From Tropicibacter sp. Alg240-R139 (GTDB lineage: Bacteria > Pseudomonadota > Alphaproteobacteria > Rhodobacterales > Rhodobacteraceae), in assembly GCF_900537075.1 (NCBI RefSeq), contig NZ_UNRA01000001.1:744001-808000 (forward strand): 64,000 nucleotides of DNA. The letters are read 5' to 3'. Below, one piece after another: positions 45,855 through 54,774 of the stretch (position 1 is its first letter; the number at the start of each line of letters is the position of its first letter). The position numbers and the translations under genes were made by a program. Below the pieces are notes generated by a model that did not search any database, was not told where the DNA came from, and saw nothing but the letters and a program-made list of their open reading frames with translations.

Positions 45855-46901
45855 ATGCTTCGTCGTACCGTTTCCCTTGCCGCTGTGTCAGTTTTGTGCG
45901 CCTCTCAGGCGTGGGCATGTGCTTTTCATAGTTATAACCCGCAAATCACCTTTGTAGAGCGCTTGCTGGGAAGCGAACACATCGTTCTGGCGCGGCCGTC
46001 CAAGGCGCAACCGTTCCGTTTTGCAGAAATCGAGGTGCTGGAAGGCACGGCAGATTACGTCGACATCCCGCATTTGGTTGACAGCAATGCGCGGCGCAGA
46101 TTGGCGGCCAATCCGGAAGATCATATCCTGTTTGCGCGGGATGGCGCCTATGGCCCATGGCAGCGCGTCGCTTATGTCAACGATGCGATGGGGGATGTCC
46201 TGGACGTCGTGATGGAGGAATTGCCCGAATGGGAGATGGGGGCGGATGATGAACGGTTCGCCTATTTTGCATCACTTCTGAACCATCCCGACAAAGAGGT
46301 TCACGCGCTGGCCTTGCGTGAATTGGATTTGGCTGATTACAGCCTGCTACGAGAGCTGTCGCTGGAAGTCGATCCAGCGCGCCTGACCTCGCGTTTAGGG
46401 CTGAGATCAGAAGCTGATCTTCGTCCGATCAGAGTTCTTTTGTTGGGATTGAGCGGGGACCGCGTCGATCAAACCTTTTTCGAAGTGGGCCTGGCGAAGT
46501 CATCCGATTATTCCGGCGGCCTTTTGGGGGCCTTGGCGATGGCAATGATCGAACACGGCGGGAGCGCGGCAGCCCTGCGGTTGGTCAACAACCACCTATT
46601 GGAGCGAGATCTGTCCCCCGCCAGCCGTGAATTGCTGATCGAAGTGCTAGCCATACACGGCACTGTTGGTGACGAAGACACCCGCGACACCATCAGTTCG
46701 GCGCTGGGACAGGCGCTTCGTAAAGACCCGCAGCTGGTTGCCATGGCGGCTCGCCAGTTGGGGGCCCGCTGGGATTGGTCGCAAAGTGCCCTAATTTCAG
46801 AACTGATGCGTAGTGGCGCGGTCAAGTCGCCGCTCGATATGCTTGTTGCGACACAATATGTTGCCCTGGCAGAGGAAAACGCGGAATTGGTTCAGAACTG
46901 A
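45855..46901 (+). CDS. Secreted protein with HEAT-like repeats, unknown function
   Basis: A 348-residue protein with signal peptide MLRRTVSLAAVSVLCASQAWA and a mature start CAFHSYNPQITFVERLLGSEHIVLARP. The first part (about 25-125) looks like a beta-rich domain; the remainder is a series of leucine-rich helical pairs suggestive of HEAT/ARM repeats. I know no named family. It sits 36 bases after the permease and 25 bases before the DUF3299 gene, so it belongs to the zinc-type cassette. A conserved Cys-His near the mature N-terminus could bind metal; that is inference. Confidence 0.75.
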   Translation: MLRRTVSLAAVSVLCASQAWACAFHSYNPQITFVERLLGSEHIVLARPSKAQPFRFAEIEVLEGTADYVDIPHLVDSNARRRLAANPEDHILFARDGAYGPWQRVAYVNDAMGDVLDVVMEELPEWEMGADDERFAYFASLLNHPDKEVHALALRELDLADYSLLRELSLEVDPARLTSRLGLRSEADLRPIRVLLLGLSGDRVDQTFFEVGLAKSSDYSGGLLGALAMAMIEHGGSAAALRLVNNHLLERDLSPASRELLIEVLAIHGTVGDEDTRDTISSALGQALRKDPQLVAMAARQLGARWDWSQSALISELMRSGAVKSPLDMLVATQYVALAEENAELVQN

Positions 46902-46926
46902 GTCAACCGCGAGAGAGGGAAGACCG

Positions 46927-47448
46927 ATGATCTACACACGGCGCTTGTTCATGACACGAAGCTTGGCGGGGCTTGGGGCTCTTTCGTTGGTTGGCGACGT
47001 GGCGCGCGCGGCTGACGCTCCGATTGCAATCACCTGGCGGGACCTGGTGCCTCAAGACGGTGGCACCGAAATCGAAGCGCTGCGCGAGTTGGGCGTTGTG
47101 CAGCACGGTCAGTTGAGCACGCCGTTCGATCAAGAGAAGAGCGGTGCCGTGACCACCGACTACAACGGCAAAGTGGTGCGTATTCCGGGCTACCTCGTGC
47201 CGCTCGATTTCGACGGAACCGCGGTCACGGCCGGCTTGCTTGTGCCCTATGTCGGAGCTTGCGTTCATGTTCCGCCACCGCCGCCTAATCAACTGATCTA
47301 TGTGACCGCCGACAATGCGCCTTATGAGGCGCAGGGGTTGTTCGAGCCTGTTACTGTTACCGGCCTCTTTGGCACATCGGCGGCAACCACTCAGTTGGCC
47401 GAAGTGGGCTACGCGCTTTCGGCAGATTTGATCGAGCCTTACTCGTAA
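46927..47448 (+). CDS. DUF3299 periplasmic protein
   Basis: Exported protein of 173 residues. RRLFMTRSLAGLGALSLVGDVARA forms a twin-arginine-like or Sec signal peptide (5-28). The core has ITWRDLVP, VRIPGYLVPLDFD, and VPYVGACVHVPPPPPNQLIYV with a Cys and His pair typical of DUF3299. The ATG at 46927 fits the signal peptide; longer readings overlap the preceding gene. DUF3299 genes repeatedly accompany zrgA and ABC genes in marine bacteria. Confidence 0.85.
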   Translation: MIYTRRLFMTRSLAGLGALSLVGDVARAADAPIAITWRDLVPQDGGTEIEALRELGVVQHGQLSTPFDQEKSGAVTTDYNGKVVRIPGYLVPLDFDGTAVTAGLLVPYVGACVHVPPPPPNQLIYVTADNAPYEAQGLFEPVTVTGLFGTSAATTQLAEVGYALSADLIEPYS

Positions 47449-47558
47449 CCCAAACACGGCGCCAAATCGTGCAAAATGGCGACAGCCATGGAAAATGCGC
47501 ACGCGCAAATTGCCCTCCGGGTCGTTGCCTGTTTAACATAAGCCTCAAAATCCGAGCG

Positions 47559-49007
47559 GTGCAGGACGGCAAGAACATCGGGCGACAGGTAAACAGGCGA
47601 AGCTTTCTGACAACTGCCGGGGCCCAATTGGCTTTGGCGGCAGGGTGTACTGTTGGCGAAGACTTTCAAAAGCCGGCCAAGGATGTGCCAGAGCAATTCC
47701 TGGGGGCTCAGACGGAATCCTCGGTCGCGCGGGCCAACGTGCAGTGGTGGCAAGCCTATGGTGACGACAAGCTGAACCGCCTGGTGCAACTGGGGCTAGA
47801 GCAGAACTTGGATGTCCGCAAGGCAGTGGCCCGAGTGGAGCAATCCCAAGCCATTTTCGAAGGGGCAGGGTATCCGGTTTCCGGTGTCGCCCGCGTGTCA
47901 GAATTCAAGGTCGCAGGTGGTGGCACCGAAGGGCGGGCAGACACTGGATTTGTTCGGGCCGAGGCCAGCTGGCAAGCAGATCTGTATGGGCGACTTAAGC
48001 GCGAACGGGAAGCAGCAAAGTACCGGCTAGAGGGCGCCTATGCCGATACCAACGTGGCGCGCGCAACTCTTTTGGATGAACTCGTAACGGCCTACATCGA
48101 CGCGCGGTTCTATCAAGAACTCATCCGGATCAATCTTAGGGTGGTGTCTTCGCGTGAGCAGACATTGAATGCCACCTTACAGGCGCGAAAGCGACGCTCG
48201 GAAATGGGGGCGGTCGAGGCCGAGGAGACGGATATTCCCGAGGTGTCAGACCTGGATGTGGCGCAGGCGCGAACACTGGTGGCGTCTGCCCGTGCAGAAT
48301 TGCCCGAAGCGAAAATCCTGTTTTTCAAATCGGTGTCGAGGGTCGGTGCCTTGCTGGGGCAAGCTTGGGACCGCCCGCGCGAGGGGTTGGACCGAACGGC
48401 GCCGCAACCGGTGCCGTCGACGCGCGGCCTGAAGACGGGTGTGCCGGCGGACTTGATACGAAACAGACCGGATGTGCGTTTGGCCGAAAAGCGTTTGGCG
48501 GAATCCGTGGCCCTCGCCGGCGTTGCCGAAGCAGACCTGTTTCCAGAACTTAAACTCACCGGAAACATCAACGTTAACTACTCAGGGAACGATTTGCTCC
48601 CAGCTGCGAGCTTCGCGCGGTTGGGGTTGGACATTCCTTTGTTCGACCTGCCGGAACGACGGTCAAAAGTCCGGTTTCAAAAGGCCCGCACCAAAGAACT
48701 GCTAGCAGTTTGGGAGGAAACCGTTGTCGAGGCGGTAGAGGAAGTTCAAGATTCCCTGGTCAGCCTGCGAAACCATCAGGAAGCCGTGAAATTCACTTCA
48801 GAGGCTATTGCCAATTTGAATGAAGTTCTGAAACTGGCGCGGAAGGCCTATGTGGCGGGGCAGAGCGGGTTCCTGCAGGTGCTGGACGCGGAACGCGGTC
48901 TGCTCGCAGCTGAAAATGCGCTGGCTTTGGACAAGCGTAACTTTGCAGTGGATTTTGTGGACTTGAATGTAGCGCTTGGCGGAGCTTACGACCAGAATCC
49001 TGTTTAG
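47559..49007 (+). CDS. RND-type outer-membrane factor lipoprotein (NodT/TolC family)
   Basis: Outer-membrane efflux channel of 482 residues with two OEP domains (about 45-230 and 260-470). QWWQAYGDDKLNRLVQLGLEQNLDVRKAVARV, ASWQADLYGRLKREREAAKYRLEGA and DLIRNRPDVRLAEKRLAESVA are diagnostic. There is no in-frame ATG; a GTG at 47559 is the likely start (another at 47469). The leader has NRRSFL followed by LAAGC, i.e. a twin-arginine-like lipoprotein signal with lipid-anchored Cys30, unusual for this family. No RND pump or adaptor gene is adjacent. Confidence 0.85.
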   Translation: MQDGKNIGRQVNRRSFLTTAGAQLALAAGCTVGEDFQKPAKDVPEQFLGAQTESSVARANVQWWQAYGDDKLNRLVQLGLEQNLDVRKAVARVEQSQAIFEGAGYPVSGVARVSEFKVAGGGTEGRADTGFVRAEASWQADLYGRLKREREAAKYRLEGAYADTNVARATLLDELVTAYIDARFYQELIRINLRVVSSREQTLNATLQARKRRSEMGAVEAEETDIPEVSDLDVAQARTLVASARAELPEAKILFFKSVSRVGALLGQAWDRPREGLDRTAPQPVPSTRGLKTGVPADLIRNRPDVRLAEKRLAESVALAGVAEADLFPELKLTGNINVNYSGNDLLPAASFARLGLDIPLFDLPERRSKVRFQKARTKELLAVWEETVVEAVEEVQDSLVSLRNHQEAVKFTSEAIANLNEVLKLARKAYVAGQSGFLQVLDAERGLLAAENALALDKRNFAVDFVDLNVALGGAYDQNPV

Positions 49008-49031
49008 TTTGTGCAGCTTGCACGCCAGATA

Positions 49032-49056
49032 CCTGCAGCCCGTTTTGGGCTGCAGG
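49032..49056. terminator. Bidirectional terminator hairpin
   Basis: Perfect 10-base arms CCTGCAGCCC and GGGCTGCAGG with a 5-base loop lie between the convergent outer-membrane-factor gene and the 175-residue protein gene. No long T-run follows, but the stem is strong and the placement fits termination in both directions. Confidence 0.7.
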
Positions 49057-49071
49057 CCTTGTCGACGGTGA

Positions 49072-49599
49072 TCAGCCGTTTAGTTCTGCTTGACACTTAC
49101 GTGCGGCTTCGATGGCTTTGAACGTGCCGTCCAAGCTGACCGAAAACGCCTCTTCCCGTTTGGGGAAAACAACCATGGTGTAGCGCTTTTGAACTTGGGT
49201 AACGAATTCGGGGTTGTCGATTAGGATGTACCCACCCTTATAACCATCTTCCATGTGCTTGGATTTCTTCCGAGCATTGCCCTCATAAAGCTTACCATCA
49301 AGCGAGATAGTCACCTTCTCCTTGCCGCCACGAAGTTTGATGTCGGCTTTGGTGAACACACCGAGGTACGCAAAATCCTGGGCTTTGTTCAGGCCCATCT
49401 GGACAATGTTTGTGTTCGAATCGATGCGCTCGGCCAAGCAGGAATTCCGCGTTACGTCGACCCACACAGTCCAGCCTTCAACTTTTCCCCACTCAGTAAA
49501 CACGTCATCAACCGAAGGCAGAAAATCGTCTGAGGCTAGGGCTGAAACAGCGGGCATCGCAATCAGTGCGGCAGTGGCAGCAAGTGTCTTTAAAGTCAT
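49072..49599 (-). CDS. Secreted protein of unknown function
   Basis: A 175-residue protein with signal peptide MTLKTLAATAALIAMPAVSALA. The mature part is a single domain with VEGWTVWVDVTRNSCLAE (Cys about 54), FAYLGVFTKADIKLRGGKEKV, GYILIDNPEFVTQVQKRYTMVVFP, FSVSLDGTFKAIEAARKCQ (Cys about 169), so one disulfide is likely. I do not recognise a named family. Single gene, bounded by the hairpin at 49032 and a 258-base gap upstream. Confidence 0.75.
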   Translation of the reverse strand: MTLKTLAATAALIAMPAVSALASDDFLPSVDDVFTEWGKVEGWTVWVDVTRNSCLAERIDSNTNIVQMGLNKAQDFAYLGVFTKADIKLRGGKEKVTISLDGKLYEGNARKKSKHMEDGYKGGYILIDNPEFVTQVQKRYTMVVFPKREEAFSVSLDGTFKAIEAARKCQAELNG

Positions 49600-49857
49600 A
49601 TAAACCTCCCAGGGTCAGTAGCTTGGTCTTATTGTAGCTTGATTTAATTCAGATATTCTATTCCGTGACTACAACAGAGCACGTTGGTCAATAATGTCAA
49701 CAGCGTGCGAGAGAAAAAATTTCAAGAGCAATCGCTTTGCGAGAATACAGAGCGCCAAACTGCGTGCGTCAGATGGGAACCAGAGAGGTGTGAAACAGCG
49801 CGAACCAGGGGCGCAGCCCTTGGTTGAACTGTGGTTAAGCCCGTGGTGCAGAGGGAC
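49600..49857. other. Intergenic gap downstream of the cobalamin importer
   Basis: The 258 bases between the secreted-protein start and the permease stop hold the promoter of the former. The part next to the ATG is A+T-rich. I see no gene or clear hairpin in it. Confidence 0.3.
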
Positions 49858-50871
49858 CTACTTTCCAGCTCTGGCTGTCCGAAACAACAACGCAAAGACA
49901 AACATTGACCCAATGGATGTGGTGACAATCCCGACCGGAAGTTCCTGTGGCGCCAGTAACAATCTGCTGAGAATGTCCGAGCCTGTCAACAAGGTCGCCC
50001 CCACAATCGCCGCCGTCGGTAACAGGTTGCCATGTAGCGGGCCGGCGATACCGCGGGCGATATGAGGGACCATCAAGCCAACAAAGCCGATGACGCCAGC
50101 CACGGATACAAACACGGCTGTTGCCAGGGCGGCTGCAAAGAACATGCTGAATCTAAGACGTTGCACAGGGACCCCAAGGGTCGAGGCCGTGAGATCTCCG
50201 GTGAGCAGCGCGTCCAGCCAGCGGCTACGATAGAGCGCGTAGGACAAGATTAGCAGCAGCCCGGCACAAACCAGGGGAAAAGTCTCCCATCGTGCAAGCC
50301 CAAGGCCGCCCAGCATCCAGAAAATGACCGAATGCGCTGCACGGCTATCGCCGGCAAAGATCAGGTAATTGGTGATGGCGGAAAACAGAAACGACACCGC
50401 GAGGCCCGACAAGATCAGCTTTTCCGGCGCGCTGGTGCGCAGCCCGTGAACCAGCGCCAGAACAATCCCCGACGCCACTAGGCCACCGAAGAACGCAGCC
50501 AGCGGTAAGGTCCAGAAGCCAAGGACGTCACCAGTGACGGTGATCACGAATACTGCTCCTGCCGCTGCGCCCGAGGACAGACCAAAGAGAAACGGGTCGG
50601 CCAGATCATTGCGGGTGGTGGTTTGCAAGACAACGCCAACGACACCCAGACCCGCCCCAATGACCGCCGCGAACAACGCACGCGGCAGGCGCAGGTCAAA
50701 GACGATCCGATGCAGCGGCGACATCTCTCCATCTTCGATCCCCGCGCCCAACAGCACGGCTTGTAACGCGTCACGGGCAGGAATGGGCGTGGTTCCGTAG
50801 ATTGTTGAGATCAGCAAGAAGGCGGCCAAGACGGCCGCCCCCAAGAATAAATTTAGGCTCAATCGCCCCAT
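49858..50871 (-). CDS. btuC: Cobalamin/iron-type ABC transporter permease (FecCD/BtuC family)
   Basis: FecCD-family permease of 337 residues with about ten transmembrane helices. RLPRALFAAVIGAGLGVVG (62-80), LADPFLFGLSSGAAAGAV, LILSGLAVSFLFSA, GFVGLMVPHIARGIAG and LPVGIVTTSIG are typical. The same family carries haem, siderophores and vitamin B12; the cobalamin riboswitch at the head of the operon favours B12. Starts 1 base after the binding-protein gene stop. Confidence 0.87.
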   Translation of the reverse strand: MGRLSLNLFLGAAVLAAFLLISTIYGTTPIPARDALQAVLLGAGIEDGEMSPLHRIVFDLRLPRALFAAVIGAGLGVVGVVLQTTTRNDLADPFLFGLSSGAAAGAVFVITVTGDVLGFWTLPLAAFFGGLVASGIVLALVHGLRTSAPEKLILSGLAVSFLFSAITNYLIFAGDSRAAHSVIFWMLGGLGLARWETFPLVCAGLLLILSYALYRSRWLDALLTGDLTASTLGVPVQRLRFSMFFAAALATAVFVSVAGVIGFVGLMVPHIARGIAGPLHGNLLPTAAIVGATLLTGSDILSRLLLAPQELPVGIVTTSIGSMFVFALLFRTARAGK

Positions 50872-50872
50872 A

Positions 50873-51835
50873 TCAGTTCAACTCGGGGTGCATCGCCTGC
50901 GCCATTTTCGAAATCGCCTGGATGTTTGCCGGTCCCGGTGTCAGCTCTTCATACCGCAGACCGATCCAGCGTTCGTTCTTGACCGCATCGGTTTGCGACA
51001 TAACCGGATGTTCCTGCAAGAACTTGAAGGTGTCTTTGGCCCCATTGCCGGTTTGATAATCCAGCAAAACCAGAAATTCCGGGTTCGCCGCAGCCACCGT
51101 CTCCCACGAGGTGCGACCCCAGCTGGTGTCCATATCGTGGGTCACGTTTTCACCACCAGCAGCGGCGATCATCGCGTCGGGAATGGCAAACTTGCCTGCG
51201 GTGAATGGAGCGTCTGCCGGACCGTCCAACAGGAAGACGCGCGGCTTTGCCAGATCGGCGGTCTTGGCCTCGATCGCGATCAGCTCATTCTTCCAGCCCG
51301 AAACCAGCGCTTCGGCTTTGTCTGACACCTGCATGACCGCGCCCAGCCGCAGAACGTCATGGAACAACAGGTCCATGCTGGCCGCCGGGCGGTCCTTGTC
51401 CAGATGCACACAGCTCTCTGTCAGGATCATCGTCTTGATGCCAAAGGGTTCCAGTGTGTCAGGGGTGACGTCGCCGCCGGGCTTCATGCCATAGTACCAG
51501 CCCGCAAAGAACAGGTCCGGCTCGGCAGCTACAAGATTTTCGATTGTGGGGTATTTCGGCGCCAATTCGGGGATATCGCCGCGAAGCGTGTCGAATTCGG
51601 GGCTGGTCTTGTACCAGCCGGTGATGCCCGTCAGGCCGACAATCCTGTCCTGCAGGTCCAAGGCAAAGGCCATGTCAGTCATGTTCATGTCGTGCACGAC
51701 CAACCGTTCGGGCGCAGTTTCGAACGTCAGCGGTTCACCGCAATTGTCGACGGAGATCTCTTGCGCAGAGGCCCCGTTTACCATGGCTGTGATCAGCGCC
51801 ACGGACCAGATGTATTTCATTCCTGTTGTCTCCAT
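50873..51835 (-). CDS. btuF: ABC transporter substrate-binding protein (BtuF/FepB type)
   Basis: Periplasmic binding protein of 320 residues (305 if it starts at the ATG at 51820, MKYIWSVALITAMVNGASAQ, a clean signal peptide). Class III binding fold: ERLVVHDMNMTDMAFALDLQDRIVGLTG in the first lobe and ATVSWETV-like WGRTSWETVAAANPEFLVLLDY in the second. In the riboswitch-controlled operon it should bind a corrinoid, though siderophore-binding relatives look alike. Confidence 0.85.
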   Translation of the reverse strand: METTGMKYIWSVALITAMVNGASAQEISVDNCGEPLTFETAPERLVVHDMNMTDMAFALDLQDRIVGLTGITGWYKTSPEFDTLRGDIPELAPKYPTIENLVAAEPDLFFAGWYYGMKPGGDVTPDTLEPFGIKTMILTESCVHLDKDRPAASMDLLFHDVLRLGAVMQVSDKAEALVSGWKNELIAIEAKTADLAKPRVFLLDGPADAPFTAGKFAIPDAMIAAAGGENVTHDMDTSWGRTSWETVAAANPEFLVLLDYQTGNGAKDTFKFLQEHPVMSQTDAVKNERWIGLRYEELTPGPANIQAISKMAQAMHPELN

Positions 51836-51838
51836 AGG

Positions 51839-52624
51839 TCAGGTTGAAAGAGTTGTTTTTCGGATGTCCAGCACCGGAATTATCCGGCCCTCGTGTTCAA
51901 AACTCAGATAGTCGACGCCAAAGGTGTCGCGCACATGTTCAGGTGTCAGAACGGCTTCCACTGAGCCAAAACTGGTGAGCCGTGTGGATTTCATCAGTGC
52001 CACATGGGTCGCAAACTCGGGGATCAAGACCAGGTCATGCACGATCATCACCACCGTGATCCCCAATCCCGCGACCAGCGACAGCATCCGTCCCTTGGCA
52101 TCCGGGTCCAGATGGTTTGTCGGCTCGTCCAGAAACAGCAGGGACGGCCGCTGTGCCAGGGCCCGCGCGATATGCGCCCGCTGACGCTCGCCGCCCGAGA
52201 GCATAGACATCTTCTTGTTGGTCAAATGTCCCAGGCCCGTTGTCTGCAATATCCGGGTCAAGTCTTCGGCATTTTCCCGGCCCGAGCGATCCGAACGGAT
52301 TGGTATCTGGCCCAAAGCCACGTAATCGCGCAGCGTCAGGCGCCCATCGGGCAGTTCGTGCTGGCTGACCACGGCGATCATACTTGCCCGCTCGACCGCT
52401 GACATCTGTTTCAGGTTGCGCCCCTTGATCAGGACATCCCCCAAGACCAAGTCCGCCGCGCCACAGAGTAGATTCAATAGCGTGGTCTTTCCCGCGCCGT
52501 TTGGACCGGCAATAGCCAGAACGGCACCTTCCTCCAGATTGAAAGACGTACTTTGAAGCAGGACGTCACCGTTCAGGGCAAAATATTCTAGATTGCGCGC
52601 GACGAGAAAGGAATTTCCGGTCAT
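51839..52624 (-). CDS. btuD: ABC transporter ATP-binding protein of the cobalamin-type importer
   Basis: ABC ATPase of 261 residues: Walker A GPNGAGKTT (about 39-47), signature MLSGGERQRAHIARALAQ, Walker B LLFLDEPTNHLD, then VVMIVHDLVL. First gene after the cobalamin riboswitch; the binding-protein gene follows by 3 bases. FepC/BtuD/FhuC group. Confidence 0.9.
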   Translation of the reverse strand: MTGNSFLVARNLEYFALNGDVLLQSTSFNLEEGAVLAIAGPNGAGKTTLLNLLCGAADLVLGDVLIKGRNLKQMSAVERASMIAVVSQHELPDGRLTLRDYVALGQIPIRSDRSGRENAEDLTRILQTTGLGHLTNKKMSMLSGGERQRAHIARALAQRPSLLFLDEPTNHLDPDAKGRMLSLVAGLGITVVMIVHDLVLIPEFATHVALMKSTRLTSFGSVEAVLTPEHVRDTFGVDYLSFEHEGRIIPVLDIRKTTLST

Positions 52625-52796
52625 GACAGCCCCCGAGAGGTCGTCGAAATCAGAATAAGTCGATCAGCTTTTTTGGCACTGCTGCCTCCACTTGTTGCCA
52701 AGTGCGGACAGAGGATGCCGATCCTGCAACCACGCGTCAAACGCGCCATCAAAGCCTCCTTCCAGGACGCCCCGCCCCGGGTTGGTTGAACATTTG

Positions 52797-52950
52797 ATGG
52801 CAGGTCTCCTGACTTGCGGGTCGATGCTTGGCCATCCTTCCCGGCCCTTGGGGACCAGTGGGTGATTGGCGTTGCTCTCCACTTACAGTTGCGGGGGCAG
52901 TCACGGAATTGGCGCTGATTGGCGAACCTTACCGTATTCCCTTTTATCCC
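52797..52950 (-). promoter_or_regulatory. Cobalamin riboswitch
   Basis: Read on the minus strand, the conserved parts are in order: GGTAAGGTTCGCC near the 5' side (about 52923-52935), the core GCCCCCGCAACTG (52886-52898), GGGAAGGATGGCC, and the B12 box AGTCAGGAGACCTGCC (52799-52814). About 170 bases follow before the ABC ATPase ATG at 52624, enough for an expression platform. It should shut down the importer when adenosyl- or methylcobalamin is plentiful. A TTGACA (53010 down to 53005) could be the -35 element. Confidence 0.93.
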
Positions 52951-53035
52951 TTGGGCGAACCCTAAGGAACCATCACGAATTTGAGTGCCTGACTTTGATG
53001 AACGTGTCAACACAGCCTAATCGTGCAACAATGCT

Positions 53036-53299
53036 GTGAATGAGGCGGAATTGGCTTATGTGTCCGTCGAATCCCTAAAACTCAACGAAGCCCTAAACGA
53101 TGTCTGGCATGTAAAACTGGCCGCATTCGGATGTAACGCGCAGACCCGTCAGGCGATGATAAACGAATTCATTTGCCTTGTGCGTGGCATGGCATTTCAA
53201 AGCCAATGGCACAAGGATCCCGAATACCATAATGATATGCTGGAGAACTGGCTTTTCAGAGCACAATCCATTCCAATCCTCAAGAATATATGCCGATAG
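53036..53299 (+). pseudogene. Short frame, possibly the C-terminal remnant of a TetR-type regulator
   Basis: A GTG-started frame of 87 residues with a helical, TetR-C-terminal look: INEFICLVRGMAFQSQWHKD, then LENWLFRAQSIPIL. No DNA-binding domain is present and a stop lies 18 bases upstream, so if real it is a truncated remnant. It lies between the riboswitch promoter and the aminotransferase gene. It may also be a small intact gene or a chance frame. Confidence 0.35.
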
Positions 53300-53409
53300 T
53301 CGCAGCATAAAATGCTGTGAATTTCTGAAATTCAACCAGAACTGCCGCTCAATGAGGTAAAACACACTTTTCTTCCGGCGCGATCCCTTACTTTTGATGG
53401 AAAGCCAAA

Positions 53410-54774
53410 ATGGGAAAGAAACCGATGCTGTCCAACTCGCTCATAGAAAAAGATCGCGCTCATTACTTCCACCCCGTGGTGCCAATTCGAGCGCATGAAG
53501 AGCGTGGCGTGACAGTCATGCAATCGGGCAAAGGTGTGTTCCTGACCGACGCCAATGGCAACGAGTTGCTCGATGGGTTTGCCGGTCTGTGGTGCGTCAA
53601 CGCAGGCTACGGCCACGAAAGCGTGGTCGAAGCTGCGGCGGAACAGATGCGCCGTTTGCCCTATGCCACTGGGTATTTTCACTTTGGCAGCGAGCCGGCG
53701 ATTGAGCTGGCCGCCAAACTCGCCGAACTGTCCCCAGGCGATCTGGACCACGTGTTCTTTACTCTGGGCGGCTCGGACGCTGTCGACACCGTCGTTCGCA
53801 TGGTACGCTACTATTTCAATGCCCGCGGTGAGACGTCGAAGAAACACTTTATCGCGCTGGAAAAGGGCTATCACGGCTCTAGCTCAAATGGGGTTGGTCT
53901 GACCGCGCTGCCGGTATTCCACGACAAGTTCGATCTGCCGATGCAGTGGCAGCATCACATTGCCTCTCCGTTCCCTTATCGCAATGACGCGGCCACGGGT
54001 GAAGCGATCATCGCGCAGGGCGTTGCCAATCTGAAAGCCAAGGTGGCCGAACTAGGCGCAGACAACGTCGCCGCCTTCATCATGGAGCTTGTGCAGGGTT
54101 CAGGTGGCGTGATTGTGCCGCCTGATGGCTATGCACGCGCGATGCAGGACACCTGCCGCGAGTTGGGCATCCTGTTCGTTGTGGACGAGGTGATCACCGG
54201 TTTTGGCGGCACCGGACCGATGTTTGGCTGCGAACACGAAGACCTGACGCCGGATTTCCTGACCACGGCCAAGGGGCTGACCTCGGGCTATGCGCCGATG
54301 GGGGCGATGTTTGTATCGGATCGCATCTATCAAACCATTGCTGACGCCGCGCCCGACGGCATGCCATTTGGGCATGGGTTTACCTATTCAGGCCACCCGG
54401 GTAGCGCCGCCGTCGCGCTGGAAGTCATCAAGCTTTATGAAGGTGGAATGATCGAGAATGCCAAAACCGTCGGCGCTTATTTCGAAGCCCAGTTGAAAAC
54501 CGTGCTGGATCACCCTGTGGTGGGTGATGTCCGGTCCAAGGGCCTGCTGGCTGGAATCGAGATCGTGTCGAACAAGGACACCAAGGCCAAGCCTGCCAAG
54601 GACAAGGATGTCCCCGGACGACTGGCCAAGACCGGTTATGAGAACGGCGTAATTTTCCGGGCCTTTGCCGATGATGTTATTGGCCTTGCCCCACCTATTT
54701 GTATCTCCGAAGCAGAGATCGATCTGCTGATCACGCGCCTCCGCGCAACCCTGGACAAAAGGATAACCCCATGA
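53410..54774 (+). CDS. Class III omega-aminotransferase
   Basis: PLP aminotransferase of 454 residues: LLDGFAGLWCVNAGYGHESV (53-72), FFTLGGSDAVDTVVRMVR (116-133), Asp259 in VVDEVITGFGGTG, PLP-binding Lys288 in TTAKGLTSGYAPMGA. The group contains pyruvate-dependent transaminases of putrescine, beta-alanine, taurine and related amines. Coupled to the HAD gene by ATGA (54771-54774) and followed by an Lrp regulator, suggesting use of an amine as nitrogen or carbon source. Confidence 0.92.
   Translation: MGKKPMLSNSLIEKDRAHYFHPVVPIRAHEERGVTVMQSGKGVFLTDANGNELLDGFAGLWCVNAGYGHESVVEAAAEQMRRLPYATGYFHFGSEPAIELAAKLAELSPGDLDHVFFTLGGSDAVDTVVRMVRYYFNARGETSKKHFIALEKGYHGSSSNGVGLTALPVFHDKFDLPMQWQHHIASPFPYRNDAATGEAIIAQGVANLKAKVAELGADNVAAFIMELVQGSGGVIVPPDGYARAMQDTCRELGILFVVDEVITGFGGTGPMFGCEHEDLTPDFLTTAKGLTSGYAPMGAMFVSDRIYQTIADAAPDGMPFGHGFTYSGHPGSAAVALEVIKLYEGGMIENAKTVGAYFEAQLKTVLDHPVVGDVRSKGLLAGIEIVSNKDTKAKPAKDKDVPGRLAKTGYENGVIFRAFADDVIGLAPPICISEAEIDLLITRLRATLDKRITP

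Noticed and set aside
52621-53013. Minus-strand frame of 130 residues over the riboswitch
   Set aside because: The sequence is fully explained by the cobalamin riboswitch and its expression platform.
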